IMG/VR virus record: IMGVR_UViG_3300025128_000046
Span: 1 to 56,026 of that record
Reading direction: 5' to 3' (one strand)
DNA length: 56,026 nucleotides
Source of the DNA: a virus
Part shown: piece by piece, positions 31,499 to 40,383 of the stretch
Layout of the letters: each line of letters begins with the position of its first letter
How positions within the stretch are numbered: the first letter of the stretch is position 1
Program-made: the position numbers and the translations under genes
The notes under the pieces: generated by a model
Told to the model about the DNA's origin: nothing
Databases searched by the model: none
What the model saw: the letters and a program-made list of their open reading frames with translations, nothing else

Positions 31499-31540
31499 GG
31501 GGTGTCGCATTAGGGTTAGTGCGGCACCCTATTTTTATTA
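31499..31540 (+). terminator. Factor-independent terminator after SSB
   Basis: GGGTGTCGCA (31500-31509) pairs with TGCGGCACCC (31520-31529) with one G-U pair, followed by TATTTTTATT. The U-run ends exactly at the ATG of the next gene at 31540, so readthrough or another promoter must supply that gene. Confidence 0.8.
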
Positions 31541-32394
31541 TGAAAAATATTGAAACATTAGTAGAAGATATATATGAACTCTTTAATCTTACTCCTATAG
31601 AAAGGAATGAAAAAGAAGTAGATGAACTCATAGATAAGTTTGGCGATATGCTTAAAGTTCATATCAAAGAATTTATGTATAGCAAACCAAGAGAAGGTCA
31701 TCTAAGGTTGTCTGGTATTGGTAAACCAAACAGGCAGTTGTGGTATGATGTTAATACAAAAACAACTGAAGAAAGTTTACCACCAAGCACAAGGATTAAA
31801 TTTCTCTATGGTTATATACTGGAAGAATTACTTTTACTCTGCGCTGAAGTTGCTGGTCACACAGTAGAAGCACAGCAGAAAGAAGTATCAGTGGAAGGAG
31901 TGCTAGGACATCAGGATGCAATTATTGATGGGGTTTTGGTTGATTGTAAGTCTGCTTCTGGTAGAAGCTTTGACAAGTTTGCTTCTCATAACATAGCAGA
32001 GGATGACCCCTTTGGTTACATAGCACAGATATCTGCGTATGCTCAAGCCAATGGCATAGATAAAGCAGCTTTCCTTGCTATAGATAAATCTACAGGTAAG
32101 ATTTGCTTAACACCTGTTCATTCAATGGAGATGATAAATGCTGGTGACAGGGTTAAGAAAATTAAAAAAATTGTGGCAGGAGACAACGTACCTAATAGGT
32201 GTTATGATGCTATACCTGATGGGAAGTCTGGTAATTATAAGCTTCCTGTTGGTTGTGTTTATTGTAGACACAAGGAGTTGTGTTGGTCTGATGCTAATCA
32301 AGGGCAAGGTGTTCGTACATTCAAGTATGCAAATGGCAAAAGGTATCTGGTGCAGATTGCTAAGATGCCTGAAGTTGAAGAACTAACTCATTAG
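31540..32394 (+). CDS. Cas4/RecB-like exonuclease with C-terminal cysteine cluster
   Basis: 284 residues from ATG 31540; a GTG seven codons upstream would lie in the terminator stem. The nuclease core has GHQDAIIDGVLVDCKSAS (about 123-140), with Asp126, Asp135 and Lys137 as the PD-(D/E)xK triad. Near the end CVYCRHKELCW plus an upstream RCYDA cysteine form a four-cysteine cluster like the Fe-S clamp of Cas4/AddB enzymes. It probably processes DNA ends in replication/recombination or degrades host DNA. Confidence 0.8.
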   Translation: MKNIETLVEDIYELFNLTPIERNEKEVDELIDKFGDMLKVHIKEFMYSKPREGHLRLSGIGKPNRQLWYDVNTKTTEESLPPSTRIKFLYGYILEELLLLCAEVAGHTVEAQQKEVSVEGVLGHQDAIIDGVLVDCKSASGRSFDKFASHNIAEDDPFGYIAQISAYAQANGIDKAAFLAIDKSTGKICLTPVHSMEMINAGDRVKKIKKIVAGDNVPNRCYDAIPDGKSGNYKLPVGCVYCRHKELCWSDANQGQGVRTFKYANGKRYLVQIAKMPEVEELTH

Positions 32395-32823
32395 ATGCAC
32401 TGGAAATATCGTAAGAAGCCAGACCCTAATGATAACTTTGGGTTCGTATATCTTATAACCAATAAGAAAACAGGTAAAGCATATGTAGGTTGTAAACAAT
32501 ATTGGCATCAAGTTAAAAGAAAGAAAGGAAGTTTCAAAGCAAGGAAGAGAGAATCAAACTGGAAAATATATATGGGTTCTTCAAAATTGCTATTGGATGA
32601 TATTAAGAAGTTAGGTAAAAGAAATTTTAAGTTTGAAATAATAGCAGAGTTTAAAAATAAAAGGAGCATAAAGTACTACGAACTTTACTATCAGATGAAG
32701 TATAATGTTTTATCCTCTACCTTAGAAGGTACAGATGAACCAGCTTTCTATAACAACTATGTCGGTGGTAAGTTCTATAGACCTGTTCAAGAATTTGATA
32801 ATGAACCAAAAAGATTTAGATAA
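32395..32823 (+). CDS. GIY-YIG-type endonuclease
   Basis: 142 residues starting directly after the previous stop. FVYLITNKKTGKAYVGCKQY (17-36) is a GIY-YIG variant (FVY...YVG); residues KIYMGSSK and FEIIAEFKNKRSIKYYELYY continue the domain, with Glu as the likely metal ligand. The C-terminus lacks an obvious DNA-recognition domain. Likely a free-standing homing-type nuclease like T4 Seg proteins. It overlaps the next gene by 23 bases. Confidence 0.75.
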   Translation: MHWKYRKKPDPNDNFGFVYLITNKKTGKAYVGCKQYWHQVKRKKGSFKARKRESNWKIYMGSSKLLLDDIKKLGKRNFKFEIIAEFKNKRSIKYYELYYQMKYNVLSSTLEGTDEPAFYNNYVGGKFYRPVQEFDNEPKRFR

Positions 32824-33136
32824 TATATTAGATATACATAATGATACTAAAAAATATTCTGACAGAGTTTTATTTTTATCAGTTGTATTCCAAGCCATCC
32901 TAGATGCTACAAAGCCAAAGACTAATGAAGAATCTACCAGTATAACAATGTTGAGAGATGAAGCTACGTCATGGTTCTTTGCATCTATTGGTGTTACGAG
33001 TCAGAACTTTCAATTTATATGTGACTATGCTGGATTAAAACCTAAAAAAGTTAGGGAGTTTGTATCTTATGTTATTAACTCTAAAAATCCACAAGAGATT
33101 AGAAGCAAGTTAAACAGTATTCTCAAGAGAAAATAG
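32801..33136 (+). CDS. Conserved phage protein of unknown function, 111 residues
   Basis: Start ATG 32801 chosen; an earlier in-frame ATG at 32735 lies deep in the nuclease gene. Helical: LFLSVVFQAILDATKP, then MLRDEATSWFFASIGVTSQN. Similar proteins are common in alphaproteobacterial phages, next to nucleotide-metabolism genes, but no function is known to me. Confidence 0.7.
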   Translation: MNQKDLDNILDIHNDTKKYSDRVLFLSVVFQAILDATKPKTNEESTSITMLRDEATSWFFASIGVTSQNFQFICDYAGLKPKKVREFVSYVINSKNPQEIRSKLNSILKRK

Positions 33137-33146
33137 GAGATTTAAT

Positions 33147-33434
33147 ATGCAATCTAGGGATGACTACATACTTGAAAGATTAAAAGAAGATAGGGAACAA
33201 GTTGAGAGAGTTAAGAAAGAAGCTCTTGACAAACAGATTGGCGGCAATCATTATAAAGATTGTGGAATACAACCTGTTGAGTATATCTATGCTAACCAGC
33301 TTGACTTTCTGGAAGGTAATGTAATTAAGTATATCACACGCCATAGAACAAAGGGAGATGGTGAGAAGGATATACGAAAAGTAATTCACTATGCAGAGAT
33401 GATATTAGAAATGGTATATGACAAAGGAAAATAA
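33147..33434 (+). CDS. DUF3310 protein
   Basis: 95 residues. After a charged N-terminal helix comes DKQIGGNHYKDCGIQPVEYI and NVIKYITRHRTKGDGEKDIR, the signature of DUF3310 (SaV-like), common in phages and sometimes called nucleotide kinase-like. Here it directly precedes nrdA, consistent with a nucleotide-metabolism role. Confidence 0.85.
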   Translation: MQSRDDYILERLKEDREQVERVKKEALDKQIGGNHYKDCGIQPVEYIYANQLDFLEGNVIKYITRHRTKGDGEKDIRKVIHYAEMILEMVYDKGK

Positions 33435-33437
33435 TAC

Positions 33438-35237
33438 ATGTCTCAAATAACCCACCTTGGTATTACAATTAATCCTGAGAGAGATAATCTTTTTGATAAG
33501 CTTGGAATAGCAAGACTTAAAGAATCCTATATGATGGATAACGAACTCTCTCCGCAAGAGAGGTTTGCTTTTGTATCTAAAACTTTTTCTTCTAATAACG
33601 AACACGCACAAAGGTTATATGAATATGCCTCACGACATTGGTTATCTTATTCTACTCCAATACTTTCTTATGGAAGGTCAAAACGTGGCCTACCTATTTC
33701 ATGTTATCTAAACTACATTGAAGATACAGCCGAAGGGCTGGTTAATAATCTATCAGAGACTAACTGGCTATCTATGTATGGTGGTGGAGTTGGTATTGGG
33801 TTTGGTATTCGCTCTGCAGATGAGAAGTCTACAGGTATGATGCCACACCTCAAGATGTATGATGCTTCCAGCTTGGCATACAGACAAGGTAAAACCCGTA
33901 GGGGTAGCTATGCTGCTTATCTTGATATTGACCATCCTGATATTCTTTTGTTTTTGGAGATGCGTAAACCTACAGGCGACCAAAACTTTAGGTGCCTTAA
34001 CCTACATCATGGTATTAATATCAGTCATAAGTTTATGAAACTTATTGAAGAGTGTATGACTGACCCCAACATAGATGATACATGGCATCTCAAAGACCCA
34101 CATACAAAAGAAGTTAAAGAGACTATATCAGCAAGAGATATGTGGCAGCGTATCTTGGAGATGCGTATGCAAACAGGAGAGCCTTACCTACACTTCATTG
34201 ATACATCCAATGAGAAGCTACCTGTATGGCTCAAGCAACAAGGCTTGGAGATTAATCAATCTAATCTATGTTCAGAGATTATACTGCCAACAAATAAAGA
34301 GCGTACTGCTGTATGTTGTCTCTCATCTCTTAATCTTGAGTACTTTGATAAGTGGTCAAAAGAAAAAGGTTTCCTCAAAGATGTATTGGAGATGCTAGAC
34401 AATGTATTAACAATGTTTATTAATGAAGCACCTGATAGTATTGAACGTGCAAGATATTCTGCCATGCGTGAGCGTAGCGTTGGTGTTGGTGCATTAGGGT
34501 TTCACGCCTACCTGCAAAAGAAAGGAGTCCCTTTTGAAACTGCAGTAGCCAAGTCCAGTAACATAAGAATGTTTAAACATATTAAAGCAGGTCTTGATTT
34601 AGCTAATCGTGAGCTTGGTTCTGAAAGAGGTGAAGCACCTGATGCTCATGGTACTGGACTTAGGTGTAGTCATGTCATGGCTATTGCACCCAATGCTTCT
34701 TCTTCTATTATCATGGGTAATACCTCTCCATCTATTGAACCTTGGAGAGCCAATGCCTACAGGCAAGATACCCTAAGTGGTGCCTTTCTAAACAAGAATA
34801 AGTTCTTGGATAAACTTATAGAAAAGAAATGCCAAGACAATGAGAACCTTAACTATGACCGTATCTGGTCTTCTATTATAGCTAATGATGGTTCAGTACA
34901 ACATCTACGTTGTCTAACAGATGAAGAAAAAGATTTATACAAAACAGCTATGGAGATTGACCAGAGGTGGGTCATTGAACATGCTGCTGACAGGCAAGAA
35001 TATATTGACCAATCACAATCACTCAATGTATTCTTCAGGCCAGATGCAAACATAACTTATCTACATGCAGTTCATTTCCTAGCATGGAAGAAAGGAGTAA
35101 AGACTATGTATTACTGTCGCTCTGAAAAGATTGGCAAGGCTGATAAGGTATCACGTAAGATTGAACGTGAGATTATCAAAGAGATTGATATTGAATCTCT
35201 TGCCTCTGGTGAAGAGTGTTTAGCTTGTGAAGGTTAA
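33438..35237 (+). CDS. nrdA: Ribonucleotide reductase class I, large subunit
   Basis: 599 residues, shorter than E. coli NrdA (761) because the N-terminal ATP-cone is missing. Key residues are visible: ISCYLNY (first active-site Cys), NLCSEI (Asn-Cys-Glu catalytic triad), AVCCLSSLNL (partner Cys), paired tyrosines in MYYCRSEK for radical transfer, and C-terminal CLAC for re-reduction. It converts NDPs to dNDPs with NrdB. Loss of the ATP-cone suggests loss of dATP feedback, as in several phages. Confidence 0.92.
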   Translation: MSQITHLGITINPERDNLFDKLGIARLKESYMMDNELSPQERFAFVSKTFSSNNEHAQRLYEYASRHWLSYSTPILSYGRSKRGLPISCYLNYIEDTAEGLVNNLSETNWLSMYGGGVGIGFGIRSADEKSTGMMPHLKMYDASSLAYRQGKTRRGSYAAYLDIDHPDILLFLEMRKPTGDQNFRCLNLHHGINISHKFMKLIEECMTDPNIDDTWHLKDPHTKEVKETISARDMWQRILEMRMQTGEPYLHFIDTSNEKLPVWLKQQGLEINQSNLCSEIILPTNKERTAVCCLSSLNLEYFDKWSKEKGFLKDVLEMLDNVLTMFINEAPDSIERARYSAMRERSVGVGALGFHAYLQKKGVPFETAVAKSSNIRMFKHIKAGLDLANRELGSERGEAPDAHGTGLRCSHVMAIAPNASSSIIMGNTSPSIEPWRANAYRQDTLSGAFLNKNKFLDKLIEKKCQDNENLNYDRIWSSIIANDGSVQHLRCLTDEEKDLYKTAMEIDQRWVIEHAADRQEYIDQSQSLNVFFRPDANITYLHAVHFLAWKKGVKTMYYCRSEKIGKADKVSRKIEREIIKEIDIESLASGEECLACEG

Positions 35238-35254
35238 TTGAAAGGATATTAATT

Positions 35255-35821
35255 ATGGAACTTACTGCTGAGATAGCTAGAGAATTATTAACTTACAATC
35301 CTGATACTGGTAAACTTTACTGGAAAGAAAGACCAGCAAAATATTTTAAAAATCCTAAATGGCATATGAAGTCTTGGAATAATAAATTTGCTGGTAAAGA
35401 AGCACTTACAGCCATTACTCGTAGAAAGTCTGGACAGATAGCTAGATTAGATGGTTTTGTGTTAAGAAAAAGGTATTCTACACATCGTATAGTATGGTTA
35501 ATATATTATGGTGAGTGGCCTAAAAATCAAATAGACCATATCAATCAAGACCCTACAGATAATAGAATTAAAAATCTTAGGGATGTGACTTGTAGTGAAA
35601 ATAATAAAAATAGAACATTACAAAATAATAGTACAACTGGTTATGCAGGTGTGAGTTTTTATAAACGACATAAAAAATATCGTGCAGAAATATATATTAA
35701 TAAAATTAAAAAACATTTAGGATATTATGACACTGTTGAAGAAGCAGCATCAGCTAGAGCAGTAGCAAATATTAATTACAACTTTCATCCTAATCATGGC
35801 AATCATAAAGTAACTGAATGA
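35255..35821 (+). CDS. HNH homing-type endonuclease with AP2 domain
   Basis: 188 residues. HRIVWLIYYGEWPKNQIDHI followed by NQDPTDNRIKNL and CSENNKN is the HNH nuclease core (about 74-125). TGYAGVSFYKRHKKYRAEIY to the end is an AP2 DNA-binding domain. It sits between nrdA and nrdB, the same location as the mobile endonuclease MobE in T4-type phages, so it is likely a selfish intergenic element. More A-rich than the flanking genes. Confidence 0.88.
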   Translation: MELTAEIARELLTYNPDTGKLYWKERPAKYFKNPKWHMKSWNNKFAGKEALTAITRRKSGQIARLDGFVLRKRYSTHRIVWLIYYGEWPKNQIDHINQDPTDNRIKNLRDVTCSENNKNRTLQNNSTTGYAGVSFYKRHKKYRAEIYINKIKKHLGYYDTVEEAASARAVANINYNFHPNHGNHKVTE

Positions 35822-35829
35822 GAACCAGT

Positions 35830-35988
35830 ATGATTTATAAATGGTATTGCCATCTAAGGAGTAAAGGCTATGGAATTTTTACTAGCATAACTTGTGCTAT
35901 GTGGAACAGCCACTATACTTTTGACCACCAAGAAGACATCCCTCACAAATGGATTGATAACAGAGGAGAAAGACCCTATGACGGATAA
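35830..35988 (+). CDS. Hypothetical 52-residue protein bridging into nrdB
   Basis: ATG 35830 to TAA 35986-35988, overlapping the nrdB start by 11 bases. MIYKWYCHLRSKGYGIFTSI and DHQEDIPHKWIDNRGERPYD, rich in aromatic, His and Cys residues. The overlap suggests it couples translation to nrdB. Could be a genuine small gene or a remnant associated with the HNH insertion. Confidence 0.6.
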   Translation: MIYKWYCHLRSKGYGIFTSITCAMWNSHYTFDHQEDIPHKWIDNRGERPYDG

Positions 35989-36958
35989 GTTAAAGCTACA
36001 AGATAAACGTAATTACTTTAAACCTTTTCATTATCCTTGGGCCTATGACCTATGGTTAAAGCATGAGCAATCACACTGGTTACATACTGAAGTACCTATG
36101 ATTGAAGATATCAAGGATTGGAAGAACAACCTATCTACAGAGGAGAAATATTTTCTTACCAACATCTTCAGGTTCTTTACGCAGTCTGACATTGATGTAG
36201 CTGGTGGATATATAGATAACTACCTTCCTAACTTTCCACAGCCTGAAGTACGCATGATGCTGTCAGGCTTTGCGGCTAGGGAAGCACTACACATTGCAGC
36301 TTACTCGCACCTCATAGAATCTTTAGGTATGCCTGACACTACATACAATGAGTTCTTGGAATACGATGCCATGCGTGAGAAGCATGAATACTTCATGTCC
36401 AACGTAGATAACAAGAAGATATCTTTGCCAATAAAGATTGCTGCTATCTCTGCATTTACAGAAGGACTCGCTCTTTTCTCTAGCTTCATTATGCTTCTTA
36501 ACTTTCCTCGACATGGTAAGATGAAGGGCATGGGGCAGATTGTTACATGGTCTATAGTAGATGAAACACAACACGCAGAAGGTATGATTAAGTTATTTAG
36601 AACCTATATCGAAGAGAACATGAAAGAATGGAATGATGAAACTAAGTCAGCTATCTATAGCATAGCAGAAACTATGGTTGACCTAGAAGATAAGTTTGTT
36701 GACCTGTCATTCCGAATGGGTAAGGTTGAAGGACTACGTGATACTGAAGTGAAAGAATACATAAGATATATCGCAGACCGTAGGCTTATCTCTATGGGAA
36801 TGAAGGGAATCTTCAAAGTTAAACGTAATCCCTTACCTTGGGTAGAGACTATGATTAATGCACCTACACATACTAACTTCTTTGAAAACCATTCCACTGA
36901 CTATGCCAAGGGTGCATTGACAGGTAGCTGGTCAGAAGTATGGGCAGAAAGTGCTTGA
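35978..36958 (+). CDS. nrdB: Ribonucleotide reductase class I, small subunit
   Basis: 326 residues from ATG 35978, nine bases after AGGAG; a longer frame from 35894 lacks a ribosome site and is rejected. Ferritin-like fold with metal ligands in TNIFRFFTQSDIDVAGGY, FAAREALHIAAYSHLIE (E-x2-H), FTEGLALFSSF and VDETQHAEGM (E-x2-H). A radical Tyr candidate lies after EALHIAAY. It supplies the tyrosyl radical to NrdA. The stop codon overlaps the -35 of the next promoter. Confidence 0.9.
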   Translation: MTDKLKLQDKRNYFKPFHYPWAYDLWLKHEQSHWLHTEVPMIEDIKDWKNNLSTEEKYFLTNIFRFFTQSDIDVAGGYIDNYLPNFPQPEVRMMLSGFAAREALHIAAYSHLIESLGMPDTTYNEFLEYDAMREKHEYFMSNVDNKKISLPIKIAAISAFTEGLALFSSFIMLLNFPRHGKMKGMGQIVTWSIVDETQHAEGMIKLFRTYIEENMKEWNDETKSAIYSIAETMVDLEDKFVDLSFRMGKVEGLRDTEVKEYIRYIADRRLISMGMKGIFKVKRNPLPWVETMINAPTHTNFFENHSTDYAKGALTGSWSEVWAESA

Positions 36959-36983
36959 CAAAAAATTAAATATATAGTAGAAT
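36955..36983 (+). promoter_or_regulatory. Promoter P5, probably leaderless downstream gene
   Basis: TTGACA, 17 bases, TAGAAT, then AGAAAA and ATG at 36990. The -10 to ATG gap of six bases equals that at the terminase promoter. No ribosome site lies before the ATG. Confidence 0.7.
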
Positions 36984-36989
36984 AGAAAA

Positions 36990-37190
36990 ATGACAAACCT
37001 TTATTTAAATAGTAGCCTAGATACGTTTGAAAGTAAGTTAAATCATATGAACTTTCTTTTACGTGAAATAAAAATACTACGTGAAAGAATTGAAGAATAT
37101 GATACAGGATACATTGTAACAACAATTAATACTTTAGAACAAAGAGTGCATGAAATACAAAACGAAATGATATCAGAGAGAGATAAATGA
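36990..37190 (+). CDS. Small coiled-coil protein
   Basis: 66 residues; residues 20-60 are a heptad helix (LLREIKILRERIEEYDTGYI, INTLEQRVHEIQNEM). Overlaps the glycosyltransferase start (ATGA). Function unknown; it opens the glycan cluster transcript and is probably translated from a leaderless mRNA. Confidence 0.65.
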   Translation: MTNLYLNSSLDTFESKLNHMNFLLREIKILRERIEEYDTGYIVTTINTLEQRVHEIQNEMISERDK

Positions 37191-37963
37191 GAAAGTCGCC
37201 AAATACAGTATACATAGGCTACGACCCAAAGGAAGACGTAGCTTACGAAGTTTTAAAGTTTACGATTGAGAGAATAGCCGTAGATAATGTACGTATTGTC
37301 CCTATCAAACGTGATGTTGTAGAGCGTATGGGTATGTATACACGGACATATGATACAGTTGATGGTCAGAACATTGACACTATTGATGGCAAGCCTTTCT
37401 CCAGTGAGTTTAGTTTCACGAGGTTCTTAGTACCAGCTATGAATATGTATGAAGGCTGGGCATTATACATGGACTGTGATATGTATCTACGTACTGATAT
37501 CAATGAACTGTTTGAAGAGTACAATACAGATTACTATCCATTATATTGCGTCAAGCATGACTATGCTCCAGGTGACGGTTATAAAATGGATGGACGTAAG
37601 CAAGAAAACTACCGTCGAAAGAACTGGTCTAGCCTTATGTTGTTCAACTGTAGCCATGAGCTTAATAAGAAGCTTACTCCTGAAGTTATTAATACAATGC
37701 CAGGTGGTTGGCTACATGGCTTTGAATGGTTGCCTGATAAAGACGGTGATATTGGAACTATACATCAAGAATGGAACTGGTTGGACAATCATTCACCAGA
37801 AGATATTAAAGCCAAGAACGTACACTTTACTACAGGTGGTCCTTGGTTTAAAGATTGGAAATGTGGCAGGGATATTGATGGTATGTATGCTTCAGAGTGG
37901 AATGGAGATTATACTTACCTTGCTGGTCATGGTAAGATAGAGCCTTTAGAATGGGAAAAATGA
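37187..37963 (+). CDS. GT-A-fold glycosyltransferase (GT8-like)
   Basis: 258 residues. Start VYIGYDPKEDVAYEVLKFTI and EFSFTRFLVP are typical of GT8-like folds; ALYMDCDMYLRTDI holds the DxD motif (Asp96, Asp98) that binds the metal-nucleotide sugar; HFTTGGPWFKDW near the end provides the late His. It probably transfers a sugar to host surface glycan, to a phage protein or to DNA; acceptor unknown. Followed by ATGA overlap with a multidomain partner. Confidence 0.8.
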   Translation: MRKSPNTVYIGYDPKEDVAYEVLKFTIERIAVDNVRIVPIKRDVVERMGMYTRTYDTVDGQNIDTIDGKPFSSEFSFTRFLVPAMNMYEGWALYMDCDMYLRTDINELFEEYNTDYYPLYCVKHDYAPGDGYKMDGRKQENYRRKNWSSLMLFNCSHELNKKLTPEVINTMPGGWLHGFEWLPDKDGDIGTIHQEWNWLDNHSPEDIKAKNVHFTTGGPWFKDWKCGRDIDGMYASEWNGDYTYLAGHGKIEPLEWEK

Positions 37964-40383
37964 GATATAAATTTGTAACATGTTTTAATGAGGAGTATCT
38001 ACAGAAGATGACTTCTCAGCTACTCAATCTTATGAGTAGTTCTTGGCAATCTTCTATTGATATTCATTGCTATTACTATGATATTGATATAAAAAATTAT
38101 TCTTTACCCAAAGCTAAGAACATTCATTATCATAATCTTGAAGAGATAGAAGACTTCAAAGCTTGCAGAGAGATTTGCAAGAAGCACGATGGTACAGAAG
38201 GTGGAGCAGTACAATACAATACTGCAATAGATGCCTATAACTTTGTACCAAAGGTCATAGCTCTGACAGAGACTGCATTTAATAATGGTAACTCTTGGTT
38301 GTTCTGGATAGATGCAGACACGATGTCCAAGAAGCTTATTAAAATAGCAGACCTTGATAAACTTCTACCAGAAAAACAAGAGAAGTGTGATATAGTAACC
38401 TTGACTAATGAAGAAGGTGGCTATGAATTTTTCTTACAGGGTTTTAATCTGTCACGCCAAACACCAGTAGATATGCTTGGTGATTTAAGAGGTGCTTATT
38501 TATCTAAAGAGTTTTTAAACTATCGTGAATGGCATGATGGTTTTCTCATGAATAGGTTGATGACTATCTACATGGCTCATGGTATGAGAGTGCATGAGGT
38601 CAGCTATGAAAACTCTATAGCAGGTGATATGTTTATTCATCTGCAGGGTAGTACTAATGTAGCTCTGCGTGACATGGATGGCAATCGTATGTTTGAATTA
38701 TCTGATGAAGAGGTATCACCTGATATACTTCCCAACAGATACAAGCAGCTTGCTGATGTCATACGGCTCTATAAACCAAAGACTATTCTTGAGACAGGCA
38801 CATGGAATGGAGGACGAGCTATTGAAATGTCTTTGGCTGCATTGGAGAACAGCGACTCAGTACATTACATAGGCTATGACCTGTTTGAAGATGCGACTAT
38901 GGAGACAGATGAAGAAGAGTTCAATGTTAAACCACACAATACATTAGCAGCCGTTGAGAAAAGGTTTGAAGAATTTGCTAATGTAATAAAAGAAAGAGAT
39001 GGTAAAACATTTACTTGGGAGTTATTTAAGGGTAATGTTCGTGATACATTGGATAGTGATTATGTAGGATTTAAATACAGAAGTGGAATAGATTATCCTT
39101 ATCTTGATATAAATGATAGAGTTGATTTTGCTATGATTGGTAGTGGTAATAGTATTAAAACTGTTGAACATGAATACAGTATGTTGAAAGACATACCAGT
39201 AGTAGTCATGGACCATTACTTCACAGAAGATGATGAAAGAATACCACCAGAACAATATCACGGAGTTAAACATGTATTTGATAAGATACCCACGAAGAAG
39301 GTCAATGCTGAAGAAACTACGAAGGATGGGTGGACTGTATTTGATGAGTCCGTTATCACTCGTAAGCATGTCTTGCCTTCTGGTGATACTGTTATTGGTG
39401 GTGGCCACACTCACCTGTGTTTGATTCTTAATAAAGAAGACCTTGTTGACTGTCCTGATGAACTAAAGAGAGTTCCTATTGTTGTACATCCAAGAGATTG
39501 TGTACCTCAAGACTTTATACAAGATAATATTAAAGCCAACATGGAACTTATTGATAAAGATAAGTGGATACATAAGCATCCTATTCATAAGGAATCAGCA
39601 ATACTTGTTTCTGCTGGTCCTTATCTTAATATCAAACAATTAAAACAGACCATTAAAGATTTAGGTAATCCAAAGGTAGTCTGTGTTAAACATTCTTATC
39701 CTACTCTTATTAAGAATGGTATCAAGCCTTGGTGTTGCGTTATCCTAGACCCTCGACCAATTACAGGTACGAGTACACATGGTATTATACGTAAAGATTT
39801 ATTTAAGAAGATAGATAAGAGTACCAAGTTTATGTTGGCATCCATGACAGACCCTTCTGTTACAGAGTTCTTGATTGAAAAAGACTGTGAGATATGGGGA
39901 TGGCATGCTTTTACTGATGGCCTTAGACAAGAAGATGAACAAGGCAAGTCAATAAAGAACCAACAGGTCAAGATAATGGAAGAGCTAAACATACCCAAGG
40001 GTGCTACTCTCATTACTGGTGGTACATGTGCTGCCATGAGAAGCATTGGTATGCTACATACAATGGGCTTCAGGGATGTACATCTCTTTGGTTTTGATTG
40101 CTGTATGGAAGAACCTACCAAAGAACAGAAGACAGAAACTACAGGAGATTTAGAAGGTGGTGAAACACCTAGACCCAAGTACTTCCAAGTAACAGTAGGT
40201 GACAACACATACTGGACTACAGGAGAGTTACTGGCTATGGCTCAAGACTGTGAGAAGATATTCTCTGATGAAGGTCTTGAAGGTGTCTTGACATATCATG
40301 GAGAAGATACTATGGTAGCTGACCTGTGGGAAATAAAAGAATCTCAAGAGAAACGTCCACAATTTAAGGGTTATTATGATTGA
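37960..40383 (+). CDS. Three-domain glycosyltransferase / Rossmann / MptE-like fusion
   Basis: 807 residues from ATG 37960 in the ATGA overlap. Residues 1-250: GT-A-like domain with SWLFWIDADTMSK, DxD at 118-120. Residues about 270-460: Rossmann fold like class I methyltransferases or cephalosporin-hydroxylase-like proteins (TILETGTWNGGRAIEM, YIGYDLF, VVVMDHYF). Residues about 545-807: MptE-like/DUF115 domain (SAILVSAGPYLNIKQLKQTI, KHSYPTLIKNGIKPW, LITGGTCAAMRSIGML), related to Maf flagellin glycosyltransferases. All three point to glycan or nucleotide-sugar chemistry. The combination in one chain is unusual to me. Confidence 0.7.
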   Translation: MRYKFVTCFNEEYLQKMTSQLLNLMSSSWQSSIDIHCYYYDIDIKNYSLPKAKNIHYHNLEEIEDFKACREICKKHDGTEGGAVQYNTAIDAYNFVPKVIALTETAFNNGNSWLFWIDADTMSKKLIKIADLDKLLPEKQEKCDIVTLTNEEGGYEFFLQGFNLSRQTPVDMLGDLRGAYLSKEFLNYREWHDGFLMNRLMTIYMAHGMRVHEVSYENSIAGDMFIHLQGSTNVALRDMDGNRMFELSDEEVSPDILPNRYKQLADVIRLYKPKTILETGTWNGGRAIEMSLAALENSDSVHYIGYDLFEDATMETDEEEFNVKPHNTLAAVEKRFEEFANVIKERDGKTFTWELFKGNVRDTLDSDYVGFKYRSGIDYPYLDINDRVDFAMIGSGNSIKTVEHEYSMLKDIPVVVMDHYFTEDDERIPPEQYHGVKHVFDKIPTKKVNAEETTKDGWTVFDESVITRKHVLPSGDTVIGGGHTHLCLILNKEDLVDCPDELKRVPIVVHPRDCVPQDFIQDNIKANMELIDKDKWIHKHPIHKESAILVSAGPYLNIKQLKQTIKDLGNPKVVCVKHSYPTLIKNGIKPWCCVILDPRPITGTSTHGIIRKDLFKKIDKSTKFMLASMTDPSVTEFLIEKDCEIWGWHAFTDGLRQEDEQGKSIKNQQVKIMEELNIPKGATLITGGTCAAMRSIGMLHTMGFRDVHLFGFDCCMEEPTKEQKTETTGDLEGGETPRPKYFQVTVGDNTYWTTGELLAMAQDCEKIFSDEGLEGVLTYHGEDTMVADLWEIKESQEKRPQFKGYYD

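Noticed and set aside
35894-35977. N-terminal extension of NrdB by 28 residues
   Set aside because: The extension lacks a ribosome site and conserved NrdB sequence, while ATG 35978 has AGGAG nine bases upstream; the region codes a separate small frame.
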